From contig NZ_JAGOMQ010000006.1 in assembly GCF_017993425.1 (NCBI RefSeq), positions 1 to 64,000 of the forward strand: 64,000 nucleotides of DNA, in the 5' to 3' direction. Under the pieces are notes generated by a model. It worked only from the letters and a program-made list of their open reading frames with translations, searched no databases and was not told the origin of the DNA. The DNA is from Amaricoccus sp. Lineage in GTDB: Bacteria > Pseudomonadota > Alphaproteobacteria > Rhodobacterales > Rhodobacteraceae. Both the position numbers and the translations under genes were made by a program. Every line of letters starts with the position of its first letter. Within the stretch, counting starts at the first letter, position 1. This document shows positions 56,253-64,000 of the stretch, one piece after another.

Positions 56253-56344
56253 GTCGCTTCTCCTTGCCGGAAACGCCCCCGAGCGACTGGACGGGGCGAA
56301 CGCGGCCTGATCACTGGATTCCGCCCCCGCAGGGCGGACGCACG

Positions 56345-56373
56345 CCTATATCCCCTGCCCCGCCGGCTGGCAA
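56345..56373 (-). promoter_or_regulatory. Strong sigma70-like promoter of rplO-secY-...-rplQ
   Basis: On the minus strand TTGCCA (56368-56373) and TATAGG (56345-56350) are exactly 17 bases apart, about 93 bp from the rplO start. It is the best promoter match in the right half and explains how these essential genes are expressed although cut off from the spc operon. Confidence 0.6.
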
Positions 56374-56490
56374 GCCTCACCCAGCCGCGGCCCGCGGACC
56401 TGCCCACGCGAACCCGTTGCGGCAGCGCAAAATCCGGCGTTACAGTCCGCCCGCGCTCCGAGCCGGGCCGCCATGCCCGGGAGGGGCTGA

Positions 56491-57879
56491 ATGGACTTCC
56501 TGACGGTGCTCTTCGCCCTGTGCCTGCTGATGTTCGTCGCGTATCGCGGCTTCAGCGTCATCCTCTTCGCGCCGATCGCCGCGCTGCTCGCCGTGCTCCT
56601 GACCCAGCCCTCGGCGGTGCCGCCGATGTTCACCGGCGTCTTCATGGACAAGATGGCCGGCTTCGTCCGCCTCTACTTCCCGGTCTTCCTGCTCGGCGCC
56701 GTCTTCGGCAAGGTCATCGAGCTCTCCGGCTTCTCCAAGGCGATCGTCCGCGCGGTGATCGGCGTCGTCGGCGCGCAGCGGGCGATGCTCTCCATCGTGC
56801 TGGTCTGCGCCGTCCTCACCTACGGCGGCGTGTCGCTCTTCGTCGTGGTCTTCGCGGTCTATCCCTTCGCCGCCGAGATGTTCCGCTCCAGCGACATCCC
56901 CAAGCGGCTGATCCCCGGCACCGTGGCGCTCGGGGCCTTCTCCTTCACCATGGACGCGATGCCGGGGACGCCGCAGATCCAGAACATCATCCCCAGCACC
57001 TTCTTCGGCACCACCACCTGGGCCGCGCCGGCGCTCGGGATCATCGGCTCGATCTTCATCTTCGTCCTCGGGATGACCTATCTCGAATGGCGCCGCCGCA
57101 GCGCCCAGGCCAGGGGCGAGGGCTACGGCGAGGGCCACCTCAACGAGCCCGAGCCGGTCTCCGAGGAAGGCCTGCCGAACGGCTGGATCGCCGTCTCGCC
57201 GCTGATCGTCGTCGGCGTGGCGAACAAGCTGCTGACTGCGGCGATCCCGGCCGTCTACGGCGAGACCCACGAGGTCACGCTCGCCATGGCCCATCCCCTC
57301 GTCACCGAGGTCGGGTCGGTCACCGCGATCTGGGCGGTGATGGGCGCGCTGATCCTCGGCATCCTGACCGTGCTGGTCTTCGCGTGGCATGCCGTCGCGG
57401 CGCGCTTCGCCGAGGGCACCAAGGCGGCCGTCGGAGGCTCGCTCCTCGCCTCGATGAACACCGCGTCGGAATACGGCTTCGGCGGGGTGATCGCCTCGCT
57501 CCCCGGGTTCCTGGTGATCGCCGGCGCGCTGCAGGCGATCCCCGACGCCCTGGTCAAGACGGCGGTGACGGTCAGCGTGCTGGCCGGGATCACCGGCTCG
57601 GCCTCGGGCGGGCTCAGCATCGCGCTCGCCGCCATGGCAGACGAGTTCAAGGCGGCCGCCGAGGCGGCGAACATTCCCTTCGAGGTGCTGCACCGGGTCG
57701 CGTCTATGGCGAGCGGCGGCATGGACACGCTCCCCCACAACGGCGCGGTCATCACGCTCCTCGCGGTCACCGGCCTGACGCACCGCCAGTCCTACGGCGA
57801 TATCTTCGCCATCACCGTGCTGAAGACGCTCGCGGTGTTCTTCATCATCCTCGTCTACTACACGACCGGCATCGTCTGA
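56491..57879 (+). CDS. GntP-family carboxylate/gluconate permease
   Basis: A 462-residue inner-membrane transporter with about twelve helices. Typical blocks are PPMFTGVFMDKMAGFVRLYF, FSFTMDAMPGTPQIQNIIP and GITGSASGGLSIALAAM, with HNGAVITLLAVTGLTHRQ near the end. Family members carry gluconate, hydroxybutyrate or other carboxylates with protons. The substrate is unknown. It sits on the plus strand inside the broken ribosomal block, divergent from rplO. ATG at 56491 follows GGGAGGGG. Confidence 0.88.
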   Translation: MDFLTVLFALCLLMFVAYRGFSVILFAPIAALLAVLLTQPSAVPPMFTGVFMDKMAGFVRLYFPVFLLGAVFGKVIELSGFSKAIVRAVIGVVGAQRAMLSIVLVCAVLTYGGVSLFVVVFAVYPFAAEMFRSSDIPKRLIPGTVALGAFSFTMDAMPGTPQIQNIIPSTFFGTTTWAAPALGIIGSIFIFVLGMTYLEWRRRSAQARGEGYGEGHLNEPEPVSEEGLPNGWIAVSPLIVVGVANKLLTAAIPAVYGETHEVTLAMAHPLVTEVGSVTAIWAVMGALILGILTVLVFAWHAVAARFAEGTKAAVGGSLLASMNTASEYGFGGVIASLPGFLVIAGALQAIPDALVKTAVTVSVLAGITGSASGGLSIALAAMADEFKAAAEAANIPFEVLHRVASMASGGMDTLPHNGAVITLLAVTGLTHRQSYGDIFAITVLKTLAVFFIILVYYTTGIV

Positions 57880-57971
57880 CCCGAAGGCCGCCGCGCCCCG
57901 CCGGCGCGGCGCCCCCGACCATCCTCCCGACGCCTCCACCCTCCCGAGCGGCAGGATCCGTCCCGCGACCC

Positions 57972-58014
57972 CGCCCGCCAGAGCCAGCGCCGCGTGAACG
58001 CGCGCTGGCGGGCG
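57972..58014 (+). terminator. Hairpin downstream of the GntP permease
   Basis: CGCCCGCCAG and CTGGCGGGCG are 10-bp arms around 23 bases that contain CGCGTGAACGCG, itself self-complementary. It lies 90 bp past the permease stop. No T-run follows, so it may be another structural repeat. The gap 57880-58296 shows no gene. Confidence 0.35.
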
Positions 58015-58111
58015 GCGGCGCTGCGGGGCAGCCACACCACCTTCTGGAACACGACCTTCCAGCGCATCAACCTTCATTGCCATCGGATGAACAAGAATAG
58101 GAATATCCATA

Positions 58112-58148
58112 TATTCCAGTATGTTGATCCTGCTAACACGCGTGTTAG
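58112..58148. repeat. AT-rich motif plus CTAACACGCGTGTTAG palindrome
   Basis: TATTCCAGTATGTTGATC (58112-58129) is the partner of the motif at 39014. Four bases on lies CTAACACGCGTGTTAG (58133-58148), a perfect 16-bp palindrome with the ACGCGT core seen at 6292, 13840 and 48606-48640. Confidence 0.65.
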
Positions 58149-58609
58149 CCCCGCCCCCCGCGTCCTCGCCCCCTTTCGGCCCTCTCCGCATCAGGCCTTT
58201 CGCAGAGGCCACGACCACCTGGCCCCAGGCAAGATTTCCCAAGCCCGCCATTCCCCACCCCATCACCTCGACGCGCGCGAGCCTGACGATCCGGCGTCAC
58301 CCGCTCCGCCCGCCAGCGCCGCCGCCTAACCCGCCCCCGGCGGCCGCCGGCGTCCGCACGGCGATCCGCGCCCGGCTGAGCCGCAGCGCCTCGGCGTCGG
58401 GCGCCCACTCGCCGCGCCAGGCCTCCGGAATGCCGTCGAGCAGCCCCTCCGGGTCGCCGAAGGCGGGCCGGTAGCCGCGGCGGCGCATCTCGGCGACCAG
58501 CGCCGCCTGCCGCGCCACCAGATAGCCGAGCTTGTCGCAGAAGAACGTCATGTGCCCTGCCCCGAGCCGGTAACTCGGCGGGATGCGCGCCGAGGCGGGG
58601 TCGAGGCCC

Positions 58610-59968
58610 ATAGGCGCTAACTTAAGGGGTTGAGCATCTGCAGGGTTCTCCGTCGCGGAGGCTCGTTGAGGCGGCCGATGCAGGCACGAAGTCTCTCCGG
58701 GCATTCACCGAGCGGGATGGTTCCGATGATTGCGCCCCGCAGGCCGTGGACGAGCATCTTGACCATCCGCCAAAGCGAGGCCGGTCCGGTCGTCGCGCCG
58801 TTCCGTTCAGGGGCCTGTCGAGGGGGAAGAGTCCGGCGGAAGCCGGAGCATGTCTTCGATCAGGAATGCGGCCAGCAGGTTGGCGAAAATCCACGCCCTG
58901 GCGAGGTCCGGGTCTCTGGCGCGCAACGTGTCGAGCCGCAGCAGCCTCTTGAGGCGCTTGAAGGCGATCTCCACCTGCCATCGCAGGCGGTAGAGGGCGG
59001 CGATGTGCTCGGCCGGATAGTCTTCCGAGGCGAGCGAGGTGAGCAGCAGGACATGTCCGGCCGCGGCCAGCGTCTGCGGCTGGACGGCCCGGCCCTTGCG
59101 GCGGTTCTCGCTTCGGACGCGCGCTCTGGCCTGCTCCGCCTTTTCCGGCGGCAGGCGCAGGGCGACCAGCCGGGCCGGGAACGCCTCCCACGACCCTTGC
59201 CGCTTTCCGCGACCGATCAGGACGCGGGCCTCCCCGCTGTCGTCGTTTCCGAGGCCTTCGAGAAACCCCATGACGTCAAAGCGATCTCCCGTCTCCTCCA
59301 GCCAGTGCAGACCGCGCCAGTGGACCCGGACCACATAGTCGCCCGGCCCCTCCGCCAGGTGGCGGATGCAGTCGGGTCGGTGGCCGAAGCCGCGGTCGGC
59401 GACCCTGATCTCGCCGGTCTCCGGCTCGAAACGGTCCAGACGTTCGGCCTCGCTGCCGTCGGTCAGCTCGAAGTCCGTGAAGCGACTCGCCCGCGGATCG
59501 TAGCTCATGTGCAGACGCCAGCCTGCTCCCCCACGACCTGGCGCGCCGACGGCGGTTCCATCCACCAGCCGCAGCGGGCGCTGACCGAGCCGGTCTGATG
59601 CGCTGGCGCGATCCGCGACGATCCGCCCGGCAAGGTGGCCGAACCAATCCGCCGCCCCGCGCAGCCGCTTCAGCAGGGCGACATCTGAAAGCTTGGCGAT
59701 GCCCTGCATCTGTGCCCACGCCGCCGTCTCGCGCAGCGACATCCCGCCGGGGCCATAGCAAAGCCCCAGGCGCAGCAGGCTGGACGCATCCGCCACACCC
59801 CGCCGCCGCGTCAGCGCCCCCGCGTCACGCGCGGAGGCCGCTAGATCATCGGCCGTACCCAGGCGCGCCACAACTTCGGCCCACCCATCACCGGAAGAAA
59901 GCGCCTGTCTCATCCCAAGGGTGAATCACCCCCAGCTGTACGCAACAACCCCTTAAGTTAGCGCCTAT
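58610..59968 (-). mobile_element. Complete IS4-family insertion sequence, 1359 bp
   Basis: Perfect 23-bp inverted ends start ATAGGCGCTAACTTAAGG at both sides. GGGTCGAGGCCC lies immediately left (58598-58609) and right (59969-59980), a 12-bp target duplication; because CCC/GGG abut the ends, the split between duplication and terminal repeat could shift by up to three bases. One intact transposase gene fills it. Perfect ends and duplication indicate a recent insertion. Confidence 0.95.
58807..59913 (-). CDS. IS4-family DDE transposase
   Basis: A 368-residue transposase. The first catalytic Asp is in LRLVDGTAVGAPG, the second in IRVADRGFGHRPD, and the Glu lies in the Y-R-E-K signature YRLRWQVEIAFKRLKRLL. 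The N-terminal helical domain has SLLRLGLCYGPGGMSLRETA. The frame is whole, so the element may still be mobile. It is unrelated in sequence to the IS4 relic at 37640. Confidence 0.93.
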   Translation of the reverse strand: MRQALSSGDGWAEVVARLGTADDLAASARDAGALTRRRGVADASSLLRLGLCYGPGGMSLRETAAWAQMQGIAKLSDVALLKRLRGAADWFGHLAGRIVADRASASDRLGQRPLRLVDGTAVGAPGRGGAGWRLHMSYDPRASRFTDFELTDGSEAERLDRFEPETGEIRVADRGFGHRPDCIRHLAEGPGDYVVRVHWRGLHWLEETGDRFDVMGFLEGLGNDDSGEARVLIGRGKRQGSWEAFPARLVALRLPPEKAEQARARVRSENRRKGRAVQPQTLAAAGHVLLLTSLASEDYPAEHIAALYRLRWQVEIAFKRLKRLLRLDTLRARDPDLARAWIFANLLAAFLIEDMLRLPPDSSPSTGP

Positions 59969-60103
59969 GGGTCGAGGCCCCGGGCGATCATGGCGCGGAC
60001 CATGCCGAAGACCCGCGGCAACTCGCGATATTCCGCGACGAGATGCGCCCGCGACAGCTCCTCCGGCGGCACGACGTTGATGCGGGTCACGCGCCGGCCG
60101 GCC

Positions 60104-60544
60104 CTACTCGTTCGTGTTCCACATGTCCTGCGCCATGCGCCAGACGCCGTCGGCCTCCTTCTTCCAGACCACCAGCGCCTTGCCGCCGACCTCCATCATC
60201 GCACCGCCCTCGCCGGGGACGGTGACCGACCAGGCGCCGGTCTCGATCATGGTGTCCTCGCTCGGCCGGTCGACGGCGATCAGGCCGAGCTTCAGGTCGC
60301 GCACCCCGGCGTCGAAGCCCCCCTGCCAGTAGGCGGCGATCGCCTCGCGCCCCTCGACGATGGGCTCGCCGTTCGGCAACAGGCGCGCATCCTCGGTAAA
60401 CGCCATCTCCGCCGCCTTCGCGCCGTCGCCGGTGGCGAAGGCCTGCTCCCACAGCCTCTGCGCCGCGGCCATGTCGCTCGCGGCGTCGGCAACGGCGATC
60501 CCCGGCGCCACGAGCAAGGCGCCGGCAAGCAGAATCTGACGCAT
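60104..60544 (-). CDS. Exported DUF4440/SnoaL-like protein
   Basis: A 146-residue protein with a signal peptide ([21 protein letters not shown]). The mature part has the NTF2-like cone fold signature: [40 protein letters not shown] and [19 protein letters not shown]. Such domains bind small ligands or act as mild hydrolases; the function here is unknown. ATG at 60542-60544 begins the signal peptide. It lies just past the rpmD terminator and ahead of the broken glycosylase gene, probably co-transcribed with it. Confidence 0.8.
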   Translation of the reverse strand: MRQILLAGALLVAPGIAVADAASDMAAAQRLWEQAFATGDGAKAAEMAFTEDARLLPNGEPIVEGREAIAAYWQGGFDAGVRDLKLGLIAVDRPSEDTMIETGAWSVTVPGEGGAMMEVGGKALVVWKKEADGVWRMAQDMWNTNE

Positions 60545-60660
60545 GGACCCCTCCCTGACGGCGCAAATACGCCGGAGAGGCATCATACCACCAAGTCAGG
60601 ACAGGGGATACCGGACGCCCTCGCGCGCCGCCTCGCGGATCGCGAAAGAGGGCCGCCCGA

Positions 60661-60695
60661 AAAGGAAAAGGCCCGCAGCGTCGCCGCCGCGGGCC
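60661..60695 (-). terminator. Terminator after rpmD
   Basis: On the minus strand GGCCCGC pairs with GCGGGCC around 12 bases and is followed by TTTTCCTTT. It lies 14 bp after the rpmD stop, so the spc transcript ends here before rplO. Confidence 0.8.
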
Positions 60696-60708
60696 AAGGC
60701 GGGAGCGC

Positions 60709-60897
60709 TTAGCCGCGCTCCTCCACGATTGTCACCAGATGCGGCACCGTGGCCACCATGCCGCGGATCGCGGGGGTGTCCTCGAGCTCGCGGGTCTTGT
60801 GCATCTTGTTCAGCCCGAGGCCGACCAGCACCGCACGCTGCGACTTCGGCCGGCGGATCGGCGAGCCGATCTGCTTCACCACGATGGTCTTCGCCAT
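60709..60897 (-). CDS. rpmD: 50S ribosomal protein L30
   Basis: A 62-residue protein with [39 protein letters not shown] and [12 protein letters not shown]. Normal bacterial length. It follows rpsE by 4 bp and is the last gene of this transcript. Confidence 0.98.
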   Translation of the reverse strand: MAKTIVVKQIGSPIRRPKSQRAVLVGLGLNKMHKTRELEDTPAIRGMVATVPHLVTIVEERG

Positions 60898-60901
60898 TGC
60901 C

Positions 60902-61477
60902 TCAGGCCTCCGCCGTCTCGGCCGCCGGCGTCTCGGCGGTCTTCGGCAGGATGTCGGCGACCTTCTTGCCGCGACGCTGCGCCACCATGCGCGGCGAGGT
61001 CTGGCTGGTCAGGCCATCGATGGTCGCCCGGATCATGTTATACGGGTTCTGGCTGCCCAGCGACTTCGACACCACGTCATGGACGCCGAGCATCTCGAAC
61101 ACCGCGCGCATCGGGCCGCCGGCGATGATGCCGGTGCCGGCGGGCGCGGTGCGCATCACGACCTTGCCGGCGCCGTGGCGGCCTTCCATGTCGTGGTGCA
61201 GCGTCCGGCCCTCGCGGAGCGGAACCCGGATCATCTGCCGCTTGGCCTGCTCGGTCGCCTTGCGGATCGCCTCCGGCACCTCGCGGGCCTTGCCCTTGCC
61301 GTAGCCGACGCGGCCCTTCTGGTCGCCCACGACGACGAGCGCCGCAAAGCCGAAGCGCTTGCCGCCCTTCACCGTCTTGGAGACGCGGTTGATCGCCACC
61401 AGCCGGTCGGCGAATTCCGGGTTCTCGTCCCGGTCGCGGTCGCGGCGCTCGCGGCGGCCGCCCTCTTCCCTGGCCAT
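60902..61477 (-). CDS. rpsE: 30S ribosomal protein S5
   Basis: A 191-residue protein with [39 protein letters not shown] and [19 protein letters not shown]. The Arg/Glu-rich start and Ala/Glu-rich end are extensions usual in this group. It helps decoding accuracy. Confidence 0.98.
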   Translation of the reverse strand: MAREEGGRRERRDRDRDENPEFADRLVAINRVSKTVKGGKRFGFAALVVVGDQKGRVGYGKGKAREVPEAIRKATEQAKRQMIRVPLREGRTLHHDMEGRHGAGKVVMRTAPAGTGIIAGGPMRAVFEMLGVHDVVSKSLGSQNPYNMIRATIDGLTSQTSPRMVAQRRGKKVADILPKTAETPAAETAEA

Positions 61478-61486
61478 CTCGCCCTC

Positions 61487-61846
61487 CTAGAACTTGAGAC
61501 CGCCCTCACGGGCGGCGTCCGCAAGGGCCTTGACCTTGCCGTGGAACAGGAAGCCGCCGCGGTCGAAGTAGACCTCCTCGATCCCGGCCGCCTTGGCGCG
61601 CGCCGCGATCTCGGCGCCGACCTTGGCCGCCGCTTCCTTGTTGTTCTTGCCCTTCAGCCCGAGCGCCGGCTCCAGCGTCGAGGCGGCGGCGAGGGTGCGG
61701 CCCCCGGCGTCGTCGATGAGCTGGACCGAGATGTTCTTCAGGCTGCGATGCACGCTCAGCCGCGGACGGCCGTTCGCCATCGCCCTGAGCTTGTTCCGGA
61801 CGCGCTGACGGCGCTTCTGGAACAGATCACGCTTGCTGTTCGCCAT
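61487..61846 (-). CDS. rplR: 50S ribosomal protein L18
   Basis: A 119-residue protein with [19 protein letters not shown] and the C-terminal [20 protein letters not shown]. It binds 5S rRNA. It lies 12 bp after rplF. Confidence 0.98.
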   Translation of the reverse strand: MANSKRDLFQKRRQRVRNKLRAMANGRPRLSVHRSLKNISVQLIDDAGGRTLAAASTLEPALGLKGKNNKEAAAKVGAEIAARAKAAGIEEVYFDRGGFLFHGKVKALADAAREGGLKF

Positions 61847-61858
61847 GATGCGCGTCCC

Positions 61859-62392
61859 CTACTTCTTCTTGCCTTCCTTGCGGAAGATGAACTCGTCCTT
61901 GTAGCGAATGCCCTTGCCCTTGTAGGGCTCGGGCTTGCGCCACTCGCGGATGTTGGCCGCGACCTGGCCGACGAGCTGCTGGTCGATGCCCTCGACGACG
62001 ATCTCGGTCGGCTTCGGGGTCGTGACGGTCACGCCCTCCGGCACCTCGAAGTCGACGTCGTGGCTGTAGCCGAGGGAGAGCTTCAGGACCTTGCCCTGCG
62101 CCGCGGCGCGGTAGCCCACGCCGGTGATCTCCATCTCGCGCTTGAAGCCCGTCGTGACGCCGGTGACGAGGTTCGCCACCTGGGTCCGCGACATGCCCCA
62201 TTGCTGCCGGGCGCGCTTGGACGTGCCCCGCGGCTTCACCGTCAGGGCGCCGTCCTCCAGCGCGACCGTCACGTCGTCCGTCGCCGTGAAGGAACGGGCG
62301 CCCTTCGGGCCCTTGACCTCGACCGTCTGTCCCGAGATCGAGGCGGTCACCCCGCCCGGGACGGCGATCGGCTTCTTTCCGATGCGCGACAT
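61859..62392 (-). CDS. rplF: 50S ribosomal protein L6
   Basis: A 177-residue protein starting [19 protein letters not shown], with [30 protein letters not shown] and [16 protein letters not shown]. It lies near the factor-binding stalk. Confidence 0.98.
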   Translation of the reverse strand: MSRIGKKPIAVPGGVTASISGQTVEVKGPKGARSFTATDDVTVALEDGALTVKPRGTSKRARQQWGMSRTQVANLVTGVTTGFKREMEITGVGYRAAAQGKVLKLSLGYSHDVDFEVPEGVTVTTPKPTEIVVEGIDQQLVGQVAANIREWRKPEPYKGKGIRYKDEFIFRKEGKKK

Positions 62393-62402
62393 GCGTCCCT
62401 CC

Positions 62403-62801
62403 TCAGAACACGGTGCAGAGGACTTCGCCGCCCACGTTCACCGTGCGGGCCTGCGCGTCCGACATGACGCCCTTCGGCGTCGACAGGATGGCCACGCCGA
62501 GGCCCTGGCGGACCTGCGGCATCTCCGAGACGCCGGCATAGACGCGCCGGCCGGGCTTCGACACCCGCTTCAGCTCGCGAATGACCGGGCGCCCGTCGAA
62601 GTACTTCAGCGAGATCTCGATCTCGGGGTGCCCGGTCGTGCCGGTCACCTCCTCGTAGCCGCGGATGTAGCCCTCGGCCTTCAGCACGTCGAGGACCCAG
62701 CGGCGGATCTTCGAGGCGGGCGTCCGGGTCGTGGACTTGCCGCGCATCTGGGCGTTGCGGATGCGGGTGAGCATGTCGCCCAGGGGATCGTTCATCGACA
62801 T
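62403..62801 (-). CDS. rpsH: 30S ribosomal protein S8
   Basis: A 132-residue protein with [34 protein letters not shown] and [18 protein letters not shown]. It binds helix 21 of 16S rRNA and in many bacteria represses the spc operon. ATG at 62799-62801 is used; a second ATG two codons on is possible. Confidence 0.98.
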   Translation of the reverse strand: MSMNDPLGDMLTRIRNAQMRGKSTTRTPASKIRRWVLDVLKAEGYIRGYEEVTGTTGHPEIEISLKYFDGRPVIRELKRVSKPGRRVYAGVSEMPQVRQGLGVAILSTPKGVMSDAQARTVNVGGEVLCTVF

Positions 62802-62811
62802 GGGCGCCTCC

Positions 62812-63117
62812 TCACCAGCTCGACTTGACCATGCCCGGGATCTGCCCCGCCGAGGCGAGGTCCCGGAGCGCGATGCGCGACATGCGCAGCTTGCGGTAGT
62901 AGGCCCGCGGACGGCCCGTCACCTCGCAGCGGTTGTGCAGCCGCGTGGCGGACGAGTTGCGCGGCAGCTTGGCGAGCGCGAGCGTCGCCTTGAAGCGCTC
63001 CTCGCGGCTCTTGCTGTCGTCGCGGGCGATCGCCTTCAGGGCCTCGCGCTTGGCGGCGTACTTCGCCACCAGAGCCTCGCGCTTCTTCTGGCGCTCGATC
63101 ATGCTGGTCTTTGCCAT
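62812..63117 (-). CDS. rpsN: 30S ribosomal protein S14
   Basis: A 101-residue zinc-free S14 (no CxxC pairs). It has [39 protein letters not shown] and [20 protein letters not shown]. Confidence 0.98.
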   Translation of the reverse strand: MAKTSMIERQKKREALVAKYAAKREALKAIARDDSKSREERFKATLALAKLPRNSSATRLHNRCEVTGRPRAYYRKLRMSRIALRDLASAGQIPGMVKSSW

Positions 63118-63133
63118 TGTCTCTCTCCCGCGC

Positions 63134-63693
<560 letters not shown>

Positions 63694-63694
<1 letters not shown>

Positions 63695-63999
63695 CAGATC
63701 GCCTCCCCGGTGGTCTTGGCGAAGCGGACCTTCTTGCCGTCCTCGATGCGGAAGCCGACGCGGGTCGCCTTGCCCTTGCCGTCGACGAGCGCGAGGTTCG
63801 AGAGGTCGATCGGCATGTCCTTGGCGATCCGGCCGCCCTGCGAGGACTGCGACTGGCGGGTGTGGCGGATCGCCACGTTGACGCCCGAGACCACGGCCTT
63901 GTTGTCGGCCGGGATCACCTTGGTGATCTCGCCCTGACGGCCCCGGTCCTTGCCGGCGATGACGACGACCTTGTCGCCCTTGCGGAGCTTTGCGGACAT
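63694..63999 (-). CDS. rplX: 50S ribosomal protein L24
   Basis: A 101-residue protein with [19 protein letters not shown] (KOW motif) and [19 protein letters not shown]. It is complete, with ATG at 63997-63999, one base from the right edge; rplN should follow to the right. It starts assembly of the large subunit. Confidence 0.98.
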
Positions 64000-64000
64000 C

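Larger units (their letters stand above)
58297..60090 (-). pseudogene. Pyrimidine-dimer DNA glycosylase (T4 endonuclease V type), IS-interrupted
   Basis: Before the insertion the frame reads from GTG 60088-60090: [20 protein letters not shown] then [18 protein letters not shown]. Past the element it resumes ARIPPSYRLGAGHMTFFCDK and the family's C-terminal half to TGA 58297-58299. Rejoined, the protein has about 140 residues, as T4 DenV, with catalytic Thr2, Arg3, His16 and Glu23 in place. The enzyme cuts DNA at UV-made pyrimidine dimers. The IS4-family element at 58610-59968 splits it after codon 41, so it is inactive. It follows the DUF4440 gene by 13 bp. Confidence 0.88.

Overview
The window is very GC-rich DNA from an alphaproteobacterium, most likely Rhodobacterales or a close relative. 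Pointers are the dusB-ntrB-ntrC / ntrY-ntrX block, a fused ispDF, a fused mrpAB, an NnrR-type regulator beside nirK, and RpsF-RpsR-RplI and S10/spc/alpha ribosomal blocks with alphaproteobacterial features. No rRNA, CRISPR array or replication origin was seen.

Layout. 1-1.5 kb: lower-GC 3' part of a Z1 helicase-like gene, ending next to tRNA-Ser(CGA), so probably the edge of a defence island. 2.0-3.5 kb: a frameshifted IS110 element with a structured 5' leader that may be a bridge RNA. 3.5-6.1 kb: CPBP protease-pabB-pabC operon. 6.1-6.8 kb: repeat-rich gap. 6.8-8.5 kb: RraA-like and DapA-like enzymes in one operon. 9-11.5 kb: radC, tRNA-Leu(CAA), rplI-rpsR-rpsF. 11.7-13.8 kb: HD hydrolase and ahcY, divergent. 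13.8-16.1 kb: repeats, a MITE-like element and a small low-GC cluster of unknown genes. 16.2-25 kb: iolG-like dehydrogenase, a complete seven-function Mrp antiporter operon, ada, DUF2218. 25-32.6 kb: nitrogen regulators ntrX, ntrY, ntrC, ntrB and dusB. 32.7-34.9 kb: ispDF-pgpA-cinA. 34.9-38.4 kb: a gene graveyard (tandem-GAF pseudogene, surface-protein fragment, IS4 remnant, lysE remnant) around one intact LLM oxidoreductase. 39-45 kb: nnrR-like regulator, a three-domain copper nitrite reductase and a copper-handling set (His-rich protein, YcnI, CopCD). 45.6-48.6 kb: ileS. 49-51 kb: BLUF protein and rarA. 51-64 kb: ribosomal protein operons, read on the minus strand.

The ribosomal block is split. 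The spc part (rplX to rpmD) ends in a strong terminator. Then come a DUF4440 protein, a pyrimidine-dimer glycosylase gene broken by an intact IS4-family element, and a GntP permease on the other strand. After these rplO-secY-adk-rpsM-rpsK-rpoA-rplQ restarts with its own sigma70-like promoter.

The most novel signal is a family of three ~330-bp non-coding elements (13907, 38655, 48694) with identical 14-bp inverted ends, flanking 8-9-bp target duplications and conserved internal hairpins whose loops vary while the stems stay paired. They sit among other dispersed intergenic repeats: a 217-bp two-copy module, perfect palindromes centred on ACGCGT, and short AT-rich motifs. Other notable points are a BLUF domain lacking its photocycle glutamine, a NirK with an extra N-terminal type-1-copper cupredoxin, an NtrC that keeps GAFTGA beside an NtrX that lacks it, and a candidate IS110 bridge RNA whose loop repeats sequence near the presumed element end.
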